A DNA stretch of 64,000 nt from Lelliottia nimipressuralis (lineage in GTDB: Bacteria; Pseudomonadota; Gammaproteobacteria; Enterobacterales; Enterobacteriaceae). Location: positions 62,001 to 126,000 of the forward strand of contig NZ_SOMG01000030.1 in NCBI RefSeq assembly GCF_004402045.1, read 5' to 3'. The notes beneath the pieces are model-generated. The model searched no databases, had not been told where the DNA came from, and saw nothing but the letters and a program-made list of their open reading frames with translations. How positions within the stretch are numbered: position 1 is the first letter of the stretch; every line of letters begins with the position of its first letter. Of this stretch, positions 42,760 to 50,400 are shown one piece after another. The translations under genes and the position numbers were made by a program.

Positions 42760-43067
42760 CAGTTAAACCTTTCCGTGCTGATGGCGGTGATATCAGCACC
42801 GATCGCCTGAGAGAGATTGCTGACAATCCTTACGGCGATTAAAAGAAATGCTGGCTGGCAAAGCGAATGATCGCACAGCAGACTGAGCTGGAGGCGAGGA
42901 AGGTGACGCTCCTGGAAAACATAACATCAGCCAATGCGCTTGAAGTTTTCGAGATGTCAGCTGAGCTGAGCGCCAAGGAGTGCTCGGTACCTAGGTGTCA
43001 TATGCTATTGGCTGGAATGCTTGTAGGATGGCTGAAAATGGGGAGTCTTAGTCATACCCGACGTTAG
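42756..43067 (+). pseudogene. Frameshifted remnant of a phage early gene
   Basis: An ATG overlapping the previous stop opens 28 codons ending NPYGD and a stop. The sequence continues as protein-like text in other frames: KEMLAGKANDRTAD in the +1 frame, then TELEARKVTLLEN and SANALEVFEMSAELSAKE in a third frame. This looks like one gene broken by at least two small indels. The last open segment (42867-43067) could still be translated alone but has no ribosome-binding site. It forms the left border of the AT-rich methyltransferase/ATPase module. Confidence 0.55.
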
Positions 43068-43082
43068 ATAACATTCTAGGCT

Positions 43083-44270
43083 ATGAGTGGCATGATGCTT
43101 CATCCTCGGTATGTGAACTGGACTGTGCCAATCAACGAAACAAGCGTGATAAACATTGTAAAAAGTCACCCAAGTTCATATGATTCTTGGTTAGATTCTT
43201 ACTATACGCGATGGAACGGAAAGCATAAAATGAAAGCAATTGATCTCTTTTGCGGGGCTGGTGGTTTGACAGTCGGGCTAAAAATGGCTGGCTTTGATGT
43301 CATTTCAGCAATCGAAAAAGAAGCTATTGTATCCGAAACTTATAATTTCAACCATCCAGATGTTAACTTAATAACTGGAGATATAAGAGCAATATCGCCG
43401 GTTGAATTAATGGCGCAATTAAAAATTCAGCAAGGTCAATTGGACTTACTGGCAGGTTGTCCACCATGTCAAGGGTTTTCTTCATTAAGAACTAAAAATA
43501 AAACTGCGGCCGTCTTTGATGAACGAAATGAACTCATATTTAATTTTTTAGAGTTTGTAAAAGTATTTTTACCTAAAGTGGTAATGGTTGAAAACGTTCC
43601 TGCATTAGCGTCTGATGAGCGTATAAATATCTTTACATCTAAACTAAAAGAGTTAGGTTACCATATTGATGATAACTCAGTGCTAGTTGAGGATGCCAGC
43701 AAATTTGGTGTCCCACAAAGGCGTAGGCGTATGGTGTTACTTGCATCACGATATGGTCAACTTGCCCGTGCGAAAAAAAATAGTAATTTAACAACTGTAC
43801 GCGATGCTATAGGGCATTTAACTCAGCCTGAAAATAGTAATGACCCGCTGCATAATATCCTTGAAAAAAGAACAGAAAAGGTAAAAAAACTCATAAGTCT
43901 TATTCCTAAAGATGGGGGGAGTCGTTCTCAACTTCCATACGAATATTGGCTACCATGTCATAAACGATATCCAGATGGTTTCCGTGATGTTTATGGTCGA
44001 ATGAAGTGGGATGATGTAGCTCCTACCATTACGAGCGGATGTACTAACCCTTCAAAAGGGCGTTTTTTACACCCAGAACAAGACAGAGCAATAACTCTGC
44101 GAGAGGCGGCCCTGCTACAAACTTTTCCGATGGATTACTATTTCCCTACTAAGTTTGGTAAAGACAAAGCTGCATTAATGATTGGGAATGCTTTACCTCC
44201 CGAGTTCATTAAACGTCATGCTGAGCTTATCAAGGAACACATAGCTAAAAATGAGGCGAATTATGGATAA
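43083..44270 (+). CDS. C5-cytosine DNA methyltransferase
   Basis: 395-residue DNA (cytosine-5) methyltransferase. Motif I DLFCGAGGL (54-62), motif IV GCPPCQGFS with catalytic Cys129, motif VI ENVP (170-173), motif VIII QRRRR (212-216), the REAALLQTFP box (IX) and motif X GNALPP (368-373) are all present; the target-recognition region lies between VIII and IX (about 220-320). Recognition sequence cannot be read. A 49-residue leader precedes motif I; an alternative ATG at 43230 would remove it. The gene is clearly richer in A+T than its phage neighbours and overlaps the ATPase gene. Confidence 0.93.
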   Translation: MSGMMLHPRYVNWTVPINETSVINIVKSHPSSYDSWLDSYYTRWNGKHKMKAIDLFCGAGGLTVGLKMAGFDVISAIEKEAIVSETYNFNHPDVNLITGDIRAISPVELMAQLKIQQGQLDLLAGCPPCQGFSSLRTKNKTAAVFDERNELIFNFLEFVKVFLPKVVMVENVPALASDERINIFTSKLKELGYHIDDNSVLVEDASKFGVPQRRRRMVLLASRYGQLARAKKNSNLTTVRDAIGHLTQPENSNDPLHNILEKRTEKVKKLISLIPKDGGSRSQLPYEYWLPCHKRYPDGFRDVYGRMKWDDVAPTITSGCTNPSKGRFLHPEQDRAITLREAALLQTFPMDYYFPTKFGKDKAALMIGNALPPEFIKRHAELIKEHIAKNEANYG

Positions 44271-46248
44271 TAAGTTATTTCTGAATTTTCATGGCAGGAT
44301 AATCGATCATTTAGGTATTCAAATGTATCAAAGCCCTACAGCTGCAATAGCTGAAATGGTTTCGAATGCTTGGGATGCTGATGCTACAGAAGTTGATATC
44401 ACTCTTCCAACAACTGAAAACAGAACTATTGTCATAAAAGATAACGGAGTTGGAATGACATTCGAAGAATGTCAAAAAAAATTCCTTACTGTGGGCTTTG
44501 ATAAAAGAAAAGATAATCCTGTCGCAAAGTCAAGTTTGTTTAAAAGAGACCTAATGGGTAGGAAAGGAATCGGCAAGTTTGCTGGTTTTGGAATATCTGA
44601 GGTTATAGAAATTTGCACTGTGAGTAGAGAAACGGGCGAAAAGACGAATTTTACTTTGGATCTAAATAAAATTCGGTCGTCTGATGATTACGTTAAAACT
44701 GAAAGCATGGCTATTGATGTTACTACACACACCGCAGCTGACGAATCAGAAAAAGTAAATCATGGAACAACAATAACACTTAGATCCTTGAAAATCAGTC
44801 GTTTATTAAGCGAGTCGTCTTTTGCTACTTCTATGGCTAGGAGATTTGCAATCAATTCTGGTGGCGATGATTTTTTAGTTAAAATTAATAACAAAGCCAT
44901 GCCCGTGGAGGACTTTTTTTCTAAAGCAGAATATAGTTTTCCAAGAGATTATGATGTTTCAGAAAGACCTGATTCTCTAACTGAAATTGACAGTTTGGGA
45001 TATGGCAAAGAAATCGTTGACGGATTTGAGATCAAATGGCGTGTATTCTTCCTTAAAGAAACGATCAAGGATGATGAGTTGCAAGGCATATCCATTTACG
45101 CTCATAAAAAACTAGCCCAAAGACCTTTCATGTTTAACTTGACTGGCGGGTTGCCAAGTCAAAATGGACCAGAATATATGACCGGGGCGGTAATTGCTGA
45201 TTATTTAGACGAATTTAGTGATGATGTTATTTCTACTGAGCGGCAAAGATTGAATTGGAGTAGTCATCACCTTGCAAAGTTGGAAGAGTGGGGACAGAAG
45301 CGAGTTCGAGAACTATTAAGAGTCTGGAAAGAAAGAAGAGCTGATGAAAAAACCAGATTGATTGAAAGTAAGATCGACGATTTTAGAAACAGGCTAGACA
45401 AACTAGGTGTAGAGAAAAAAACCGTAATAACAGCTTTAAAGCGTATTGCATCTATTCAACAAATCGGTCAGGAGCAATTTAGACATATTGGTAACTCTAT
45501 TCTCACTGCGTGGGAAGGTGGGCGTCTAAAAGAGCTTATTAGAGACGTAGCTTCCGTTCCTGACATGGATGGAACGAAGTTGCTTGAGATACTCATTGAA
45601 GCGAATACTATCCAGGCTCTTCATACAGCAGAGTCTGTTAAAGCGAAACTTGACACTATTAGTGGTCTTGAGGCACGCATTCGTACGAGAGAGTTGGAAA
45701 ATGCTGTAAGAGATTATATTGCAAAAAACCCATGGCTAATCGCCCCTAAATGGGAAACTTATGCTATTGAAAGAAATGTACAACACATAGCTAAAGAAGC
45801 AGCTAAAGAATCTGATATTGAACATGATCCTGATTTCAAGGGCAGAGTAGACTTGGTCCTTTCTAGTGGAGAGCATCTACTGGTATTAGAATTTATGAGG
45901 CCAGGTTTGAAAATAGATAAAGATCATATAAATCGATTTGAAGAATACGTGAATACCTTCAGAGTCTATTTAGAATCTGCAACTGGAGGGCCATTTAATC
46001 GGGTCTCAGGCTATCTTGTAGCTGATGATTTTCTTAAGCGTAGCGCCACTTTAAATAAGAAACTCAAAACATTGCAAGAGCAAGAAATGTATACTTTGAC
46101 ATGGGAAGACCTCCTTTCTGATGCAAAACGGCAATGGCGTGAGTTTTTAGAACATTTATCTACTCGCGCACCAGGAGACCAGAGAATGCAAGAATTGTTA
46201 TCTACGGCCTCACCGGAAACACAAGATGCTCCTCTAACATCTGTATAA
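44263..46248 (+). CDS. GHKL (MORC/MutL-type) ATPase with C-terminal PD-(D/E)XK-like domain
   Basis: 661 residues. The Bergerat ATP-binding fold is complete: Glu31, Asn35 and Asp38 in AIAEMVSNAWDADAT, DNGVGM (60-65), and lid GRKGIGKFAGFG (99-110). A transducer-like region (about 200-340) and a helical segment (about 350-480) follow. The last 150 residues (NPWLIAPKWE, GRVDLVLSSGEHLLVLEF) look like a PD-(D/E)XK nuclease core with Asp530 and Glu543, but the usual E-x-K lysine position is Met545. The ATG at 44263 overlaps the methyltransferase stop and has GAGG six bases upstream. Likely restriction-type partner of the methyltransferase; function not demonstrated. Confidence 0.78.
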   Translation: MDNKLFLNFHGRIIDHLGIQMYQSPTAAIAEMVSNAWDADATEVDITLPTTENRTIVIKDNGVGMTFEECQKKFLTVGFDKRKDNPVAKSSLFKRDLMGRKGIGKFAGFGISEVIEICTVSRETGEKTNFTLDLNKIRSSDDYVKTESMAIDVTTHTAADESEKVNHGTTITLRSLKISRLLSESSFATSMARRFAINSGGDDFLVKINNKAMPVEDFFSKAEYSFPRDYDVSERPDSLTEIDSLGYGKEIVDGFEIKWRVFFLKETIKDDELQGISIYAHKKLAQRPFMFNLTGGLPSQNGPEYMTGAVIADYLDEFSDDVISTERQRLNWSSHHLAKLEEWGQKRVRELLRVWKERRADEKTRLIESKIDDFRNRLDKLGVEKKTVITALKRIASIQQIGQEQFRHIGNSILTAWEGGRLKELIRDVASVPDMDGTKLLEILIEANTIQALHTAESVKAKLDTISGLEARIRTRELENAVRDYIAKNPWLIAPKWETYAIERNVQHIAKEAAKESDIEHDPDFKGRVDLVLSSGEHLLVLEFMRPGLKIDKDHINRFEEYVNTFRVYLESATGGPFNRVSGYLVADDFLKRSATLNKKLKTLQEQEMYTLTWEDLLSDAKRQWREFLEHLSTRAPGDQRMQELLSTASPETQDAPLTSV

Positions 46249-46264
46249 TTTCCTCCCTCGATTT

Positions 46265-46288
46265 AACCCGCTCCGGCGGGTTTTTTTC
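46265..46288 (+). terminator. Terminator after the ATPase gene
   Basis: Seven-base-pair stem AACCCGC/GCGGGTT followed by a T-run, closing the methyltransferase/ATPase module. Confidence 0.9.
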
Positions 46289-46357
46289 AATCCTTAATCG
46301 CCTATTTTTTAACATTTCGTGCTGTTAAGCCGTTGATCAATCTTACTCCTGAGTGTA

Positions 46358-46373
46358 CTGTATAAATATACAG
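46358..46373 (+). promoter_or_regulatory. LexA (SOS) box before the UmuD'-like gene
   Basis: CTGTATAAATATACAG is a perfect CTG-N10-CAG palindrome and sits 22 bases before the ATG of the UmuD'-like gene. SOS control is therefore very likely. Confidence 0.85.
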
Positions 46374-46394
46374 TTAATTATCAGGGTAGTTATC

Positions 46395-46718
46395 ATGGGT
46401 TTTCCATCACCAGCAGCAGACTACGCAGAGCAGAAGCTCACTATAACCTGCTTATGCGGCTATGACGGCAACTGCCGAACCATCGAAACATCAGCCGGGT
46501 ACGCGATCATAAACGTTGCCAGAAAGCCGGAAGTGGGTGACACCGTCCTGATTTCGTTCTGCGGCAGTCTGGACTTCGCAAAAGTCCAGGGGAAAGCGCT
46601 GATCACTCAGGATGGAGAGGCTATCGAGGGCGATGCGCTGGACGATGCAACCGTAATGGGCGTGGTAACGCACCAACTAAATCGTGTAACAGATACCGAC
46701 AATCGGCCTGTGATTTAG
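46395..46718 (+). CDS. UmuD'-like (HumD-type) protein
   Basis: 107 residues starting MGFPSPAADYAEQKL. This is the sequence right after the Cys-Gly self-cleavage bond of UmuD, so the gene encodes a ready-made UmuD'-like protein, as does humD of phage P1. The C-terminal part (VGDTVLISFCG, DFAKVQG, VMGVVTH) follows the UmuD' fold and keeps the Lys of the Ser/Lys dyad, but the GDSM serine segment is replaced by an unrelated stretch. It may help pol V assembly with host UmuC or have another SOS role. A LexA box precedes it; an upstream in-frame ATG at 46353 lies inside that box and is unlikely. Confidence 0.72.
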   Translation: MGFPSPAADYAEQKLTITCLCGYDGNCRTIETSAGYAIINVARKPEVGDTVLISFCGSLDFAKVQGKALITQDGEAIEGDALDDATVMGVVTHQLNRVTDTDNRPVI

Positions 46719-46902
46719 AAGGCTGGATCTGATTCCTGTGTCTTGAAAGCAGATCGGTTACACAGACCAATTACGGCTAATTGGTCTATCTAACCTATTA
46801 AGCGTTCGCGAGAAGGGCTGCTTCAGTAACGTTCAGTGCGCAGGGAGAAAAGGGCTGACCCCGGCGTTTCGGGGATGACTGAATTGAATAGGATTTTGCG
46901 TT

Positions 46903-47070
46903 ATGAATGAGCAAGAATTAATAGCTGCCGTTCGCCCCGCTGGACGTTATGAGGTAGTGACCAATGACGATGGTTCTTTTATCGTGATACCTATCCCGCT
47001 CGAAGCAATACTGATTACCCGCGAATCTCTCCTGCAGCATGCTGAGCGCTTCCGCAACCCTGACAACTGA
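46903..47070 (+). CDS. Hypothetical phage protein (55 aa)
   Basis: 55 residues, MNEQELIAAVRPAGRYEVV start, with an AGGA nine bases upstream. The composition is ordinary for a soluble small protein. No family recognised. It lies between the UmuD'-like gene and the ref gene in the rightward early operon. Confidence 0.5.
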   Translation: MNEQELIAAVRPAGRYEVVTNDDGSFIVIPIPLEAILITRESLLQHAERFRNPDN

Positions 47071-47132
47071 TTTATAATAATCAAGCTGGCCTGAACAACC
47101 AGCGCCTGTCGCACCATCACCGGAGAAAAGTG

Positions 47133-47213
47133 ATGGCGCAAAGAACTACCTCGAATTACTCACACCGCCAGTCTATGCGCGGTGTTTCTGCTTATGCTGG
47201 TGGTCCAGCATGA
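47133..47213 (+). CDS. Possible 26-residue peptide before ref
   Basis: ATG at 47133 follows GGAGAAAAG and opens 26 codons whose stop overlaps the ref start (ATGA). Basic, Ser/Arg/Tyr-rich. Its tight coupling to ref is the only support beyond the ribosome-binding site; it may be a leader or a truncated gene. Confidence 0.35.
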   Translation: MAQRTTSNYSHRQSMRGVSAYAGGPA

Positions 47214-47506
47214 AGAAAGCAGATAGCCTCCATCTTTCGCGTGTGGCCGCGCAGGGCTGCATCGTGTGCAGAAATCAGAACTTGGGCGAAACGCCTGCGG
47301 AAATCCACCACATCCGAATCGGACAGGGCACAAGCCAGCGCGCTGACCATCGAAAATCAATTCCCCTGTGCCATATGCATCATCGCAACGGCGGTTATGG
47401 TGTAGCGATTCATGCTGGCCGTCGCGCCTGGGAAATGAAGCACGGCACTGAAACAGAACTGCTGGTGCAGGTGCTCTATCTGCTGGGTGAGGGCACCGAT
47501 GCCTAA
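47210..47506 (+). CDS. Ref-family recombination enhancement nuclease
   Basis: 98 residues. The pattern GCIVCRN, AEIHHIR and PLCHMHHR is the Cys/His-rich HNH-type zinc core of P1 Ref, a RecA-dependent nuclease that cuts displaced D-loop strands. This version has only the compact C-terminal nuclease core. It sits directly before rusA, a common recombination pair in lambdoid phages. Confidence 0.75.
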   Translation: MKKADSLHLSRVAAQGCIVCRNQNLGETPAEIHHIRIGQGTSQRADHRKSIPLCHMHHRNGGYGVAIHAGRRAWEMKHGTETELLVQVLYLLGEGTDA

Positions 47507-47855
47507 ATACATCATTACCCCAGTCGGAAAACCCCGCATGACCCGCCGCGATAAATGGAAACAGCGGCCGCCGGTGATGCACTATCGCCTGTTTTGCGAT
47601 GAAGTCCGCCTTCATGGAATCCAGGTGCCGGAGAACGGCGCCCATATCACCTTCGTTTTGCCGATGCCGCAGAGCTGGAGCAAGAAAAAGCGCGCGTCTA
47701 TGGACGGCCAGCCCCACCAGCAAAAACCCGATCTGGACAACTTAACAAAATCTCTGTTGGACGCCTTGTTTGAGGATGATTCCCACATTTGGGACGCCCG
47801 GGCATCAAAAATATGGGGCGAAACCGGAATGATAATTATCGAGGATATGAAATGA
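47499..47855 (+). CDS. rusA: RusA-type Holliday-junction resolvase
   Basis: 118 residues. Catalytic acidic motif QKPDLDNLTKSLLDALFEDD matches RusA, which cuts four-way junctions 5' of CC dinucleotides; Lys just before the first Asp is also conserved. The ATG at 47499 (MPKYIITPVGKPRMTRRDKW) overlaps the ref stop and was preferred over an ATG four codons earlier. Confidence 0.93.
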   Translation: MPKYIITPVGKPRMTRRDKWKQRPPVMHYRLFCDEVRLHGIQVPENGAHITFVLPMPQSWSKKKRASMDGQPHQQKPDLDNLTKSLLDALFEDDSHIWDARASKIWGETGMIIIEDMK

Positions 47856-48457
47856 CGCCACGCCAGAAACGCCAGTATCTTGAAGGGCTGGGAAAAACCG
47901 CAATGGCACCACGCAAGAGCTGGCTCGGGAAAAGTATTCTCCTGACTGATATCCAGTCCGGGTGGATTAAATCGCTGCTAACAGTGTGGGGGGAAGCGGT
48001 GCGCGGCGGAACGGCTCCGGCCAAACCGTGCGGCCATTCGTGCTGGAACGTGATAAGCGGGAAAAACTGGTCTGATAAAGCGCTTGAGCGATTTACCGCG
48101 GCGTTGAACCAGGCGAGAGAAGAGGGATTCCGTGGTGAGCAGGCAATGAGACGCGCGCGCTCGATACTCTGGCCGGAGCCGCAGGTAAATGTCATAGACG
48201 CAGCGATGAAAAGTGACGATGCAAAATTTATTGAGGATGTGGTGCTGCAGGCGTTCGATTTGAAGGATCCAGTTTATATCGTTGGGCGCCAGTATTACAC
48301 CACGCGCAAAAAGATAGCGGACATCACCAGAGAACTGCAGACCCTGGCCCCGTGGCTCACCGCTTCTGAGGCCAGAAAGCGTGTGCGATGGTGCCTGGAA
48401 ATATTCAGGGCGAAGGTGTTTCTGTCAGCGAGGAAGGGCCTGAAAGAAAATTCATGA
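47852..48457 (+). CDS. DUF1133-like protein, probable late antiterminator (Q position)
   Basis: 201 residues from the ATG overlapping the rusA stop. Basic N-terminus, then TDIQSGWIKSLLTVWGEAVRGG and a C-terminal helix-rich region. It is the last early gene, directly before a terminator and the lysis genes, where lambdoid phages encode the Q antiterminator. DUF1133 membership is a moderate-confidence impression. Confidence 0.55.
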   Translation: MTPRQKRQYLEGLGKTAMAPRKSWLGKSILLTDIQSGWIKSLLTVWGEAVRGGTAPAKPCGHSCWNVISGKNWSDKALERFTAALNQAREEGFRGEQAMRRARSILWPEPQVNVIDAAMKSDDAKFIEDVVLQAFDLKDPVYIVGRQYYTTRKKIADITRELQTLAPWLTASEARKRVRWCLEIFRAKVFLSARKGLKENS

Positions 48458-48595
48458 TGATACGTTAATTGGCAAAAAGTGCTATTTATTCGAAATAATG
48501 TTGAAAACGGGCCAGAAAATCAGATAATCCATTCATGCTTGGCAGAGCTGCGCCACGATGGCAGCGATGTAAAGCGACAATTTGAAAAAACTTTA

Positions 48596-48618
48596 AACCC
48601 CGCCTGCCGGGGTTTTTT
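48596..48618 (+). terminator. Terminator in the late-promoter region
   Basis: Seven-base-pair stem AACCCCG/CGGGGTT with a T-run, about 140 bases after the Q-position gene. In lambda such a terminator just after the late promoter is overcome by Q. The stretch 48458-48760 (303 bases) otherwise shows no gene; it should hold the late promoter, which I cannot pinpoint. Confidence 0.85.
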
Positions 48619-48760
48619 GTTATCCGGCGATACGACAGGGGTATTCGCGAAGGTGCATTGCACCAGTACCCCTGTCATATCTCCGGTACAATCAAATTTA
48701 ATTTTTTCAATAAATGATTTGGCCTTAAGATTTTCTCGTCACCATCAACGAGAGGCGAAT

Positions 48761-48949
48761 ATGGGTATTTCCAAATGCATTAACCCAGAGTGTGAAAAAG
48801 AGTTTACTTTTTCCATCATTGGCGAGGGAGTTCCGGGAGGTAAAGAGCTTGAAGAATTATGCTGCCCATACTGCGGAACTGTAGTCGATAGAGAAATGAT
48901 GAGCGGTTCATTTTTGACATCGAAAATTCCACCCGAACAAAAACACTAA
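48761..48949 (+). CDS. Small zinc-ribbon protein
   Basis: 62 residues with CINPEC and CCPYCG, spaced as a zinc ribbon, ending SKIPPEQKH. The ATG follows GAGAGGCG. It is the first gene of the late transcript and is closed by its own terminator. The upstream in-frame extension to 48479 crosses the terminator hairpin and is not credible. Function unknown. Confidence 0.65.
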   Translation: MGISKCINPECEKEFTFSIIGEGVPGGKELEELCCPYCGTVVDREMMSGSFLTSKIPPEQKH

Positions 48950-48966
48950 AATTTATCCCCTTCGAA

Positions 48967-48989
48967 GCCACCTGACGGTGGCTTTTTTA
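48967..48989 (+). terminator. Terminator before the holin gene
   Basis: Six-base-pair stem GCCACC/GGTGGC with a TGAC loop and a six-T run. Confidence 0.88.
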
Positions 48990-49031
48990 TTACCTATCAC
49001 ACAGCACCCGCACACAGCGAGGTGAGAGACG

Positions 49032-49334
49032 ATGAAAATGAACGATTCAGGGAACATCTTCACGCAGTTCTTCGCGTGGGTCGCAGCTCTGGCTTCTGCC
49101 ATTGGATTTACCACTCAGGATCTGGTGTTCATGTTCTTTGGCGCTGCTGGTTTGCTTATCTCGCTTGCCTCCTACATCAACGGTCGTGTAGATGCACACC
49201 GCATGCGTAAAGAGGATGAGAAGCGAACAAAAATGGTCAATGACTACCTGAAAGGCGTTGGGGACAAACCCCTTCACGAACGTCCCGCAGCAGCAAGCGT
49301 GGTCGTTGAGGCATTACAAAAGGAAGGTGACTGA
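49032..49334 (+). CDS. Holin
   Basis: 100 residues with two hydrophobic segments (about 10-28 and 32-50) and a long charged C-terminal tail (RMRKEDEKRTKM), the layout of class II holins. It would depolarise or perforate the inner membrane so the endolysin becomes active. GAGGTGAGAG precedes the ATG; the stop overlaps the endolysin start (ATG within TGATG). Confidence 0.82.
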   Translation: MKMNDSGNIFTQFFAWVAALASAIGFTTQDLVFMFFGAAGLLISLASYINGRVDAHRMRKEDEKRTKMVNDYLKGVGDKPLHERPAAASVVVEALQKEGD

Positions 49335-49867
49335 TGGGGACCAGAGCAAAACTGAGTGCTGCTGTTCTGGGGCTGGTACTCGCTGGTGCGCCAGCATCCG
49401 TCATTCTCGAGCAGTTCCTGAATGAGAAGGAGGGTAACAGCCTCACGGCGTACAAAGATGGCGGTGGTATTTGGACGATTTGCCGCGGCGCCACGAGGGT
49501 TGATGGTAAACCGGTTGTGCAGGGCATGAAATTGACACAGGCCAAATGCAATCAGGTGAACGCCATCGAACGCAATAAGGCTCTGGCGTGGGTTGACCGC
49601 AATATTACGGTACCGCTCACCGGACCGCAGAAAGCCGGGATCGCATCTTTCTGCCCGTACAACATCGGACCGGGAAAGTGCTTCCCGTCCACGTTCTATA
49701 AGCGCATCAATGCTGGTGACCGGAAAGGAGCCTGTGAATCTATCCGCTGGTGGATTAAAGATGGTGGCCGTGATTGCCGCCTGACCAAAGGCCAGAAGAA
49801 TGGCTGCTATGGTCAAGTTGAGCGACGGGACCAGGAAGGTGCGCTGGCTTGCTGGGGGCTGGACTGA
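49334..49867 (+). CDS. SAR-type endolysin, GH24 lysozyme
   Basis: 177 residues. An N-terminal uncleaved signal-anchor-like segment (about 7-25) precedes a T4-type lysozyme domain with catalytic Glu33, Asp42 and Thr48 (E-8-D-5-T spacing). In place of the usual Gly after TI there is Cys50, a residue that may take part in SAR-endolysin disulfide control. It degrades peptidoglycan at the end of the phage cycle. Confidence 0.92.
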   Translation: MGTRAKLSAAVLGLVLAGAPASVILEQFLNEKEGNSLTAYKDGGGIWTICRGATRVDGKPVVQGMKLTQAKCNQVNAIERNKALAWVDRNITVPLTGPQKAGIASFCPYNIGPGKCFPSTFYKRINAGDRKGACESIRWWIKDGGRDCRLTKGQKNGCYGQVERRDQEGALACWGLD

Positions 49868-50400
49868 TGAAAATTAATCAGGGTCTTATCGGCGTCGTCG
49901 TTATCGCTGGCCTGTCAGTCGCTCTCGTTAAGAGTTGTTCAGACGCCAGTAGCCTTCAGAGCGATATCAACGTCCTGCGAAGTAACAACTCTTTGCAGGA
50001 GCAGGTGATCGCCAATCAGGCTTTTAACTTTAATCGATTCAATCAGGTTGCAGAACATGCCAACAGGCTTAACTCCCTGATCGACACCAGCACCGAAGAA
50101 ACCGTAATTGAATACCGAGAGATTCTCCGCCGTGAAAAAACCTGTGATCTGCCTGTTCCTGCTGACATTGCTGGTGGGCTGCTCGAATACGCATACCGTT
50201 TACGTTCCAGCGCAATGCACACCGATACCGACAGAACTGACGCAACCAATGATCGTGCCGTTGCCGCCAGCCCAATGACATATTGCCAGGCAGTATTGTG
50301 GATTAAGCCGCTGCTGGATGTTATAGAGAAGGGTAACAATAACTTTGCTGGTATCCGCCAAATAGAGCAAGAACGTAAAAGTATCCGTCTTCACAAATGA
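49867..50400 (+). CDS. Rz-type inner-membrane spanin
   Basis: 177 residues from the ATG at 49867. One N-terminal membrane anchor (about 5-22) and a long periplasmic coiled coil (about 30-90) identify an i-spanin that spans the periplasm with Rz1 and fuses the membranes at lysis. The Rz1 gene is embedded in another frame of its second half. Confidence 0.85.
   Translation: MKINQGLIGVVVIAGLSVALVKSCSDASSLQSDINVLRSNNSLQEQVIANQAFNFNRFNQVAEHANRLNSLIDTSTEETVIEYREILRREKTCDLPVPADIAGGLLEYAYRLRSSAMHTDTDRTDATNDRAVAASPMTYCQAVLWIKPLLDVIEKGNNNFAGIRQIEQERKSIRLHK
50132..50278 (+). CDS. Rz1 outer-membrane spanin lipoprotein, nested in Rz
   Basis: 48 residues from a GTG at 50132, read in the +1 frame relative to Rz. 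Signal sequence KKPVICLFLLTLLVGC with a lipobox Cys17, followed by a short Pro/Thr-rich mature part ending PLPPAQ, as in lambda Rz1. Confidence 0.85.
   Translation: MKKPVICLFLLTLLVGCSNTHTVYVPAQCTPIPTELTQPMIVPLPPAQ

Noticed and set aside
42867..43067. 66-codon frame treated as an intact gene
   Set aside because: No ribosome-binding site; its N-terminal part reads as continuation of the broken gene at 42756, so it is listed as part of a pseudogene.
47789..48457. Longer start for the Q-position gene
   Set aside because: It would overlap rusA by over 60 bases without a ribosome-binding site; the ATG at 47852 overlaps the rusA stop in the usual coupled way.
48479..48949. 156-codon version of the small zinc-ribbon gene
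   Set aside because: The extension crosses a strong terminator hairpin; the ATG at 48761 has its own ribosome-binding site.
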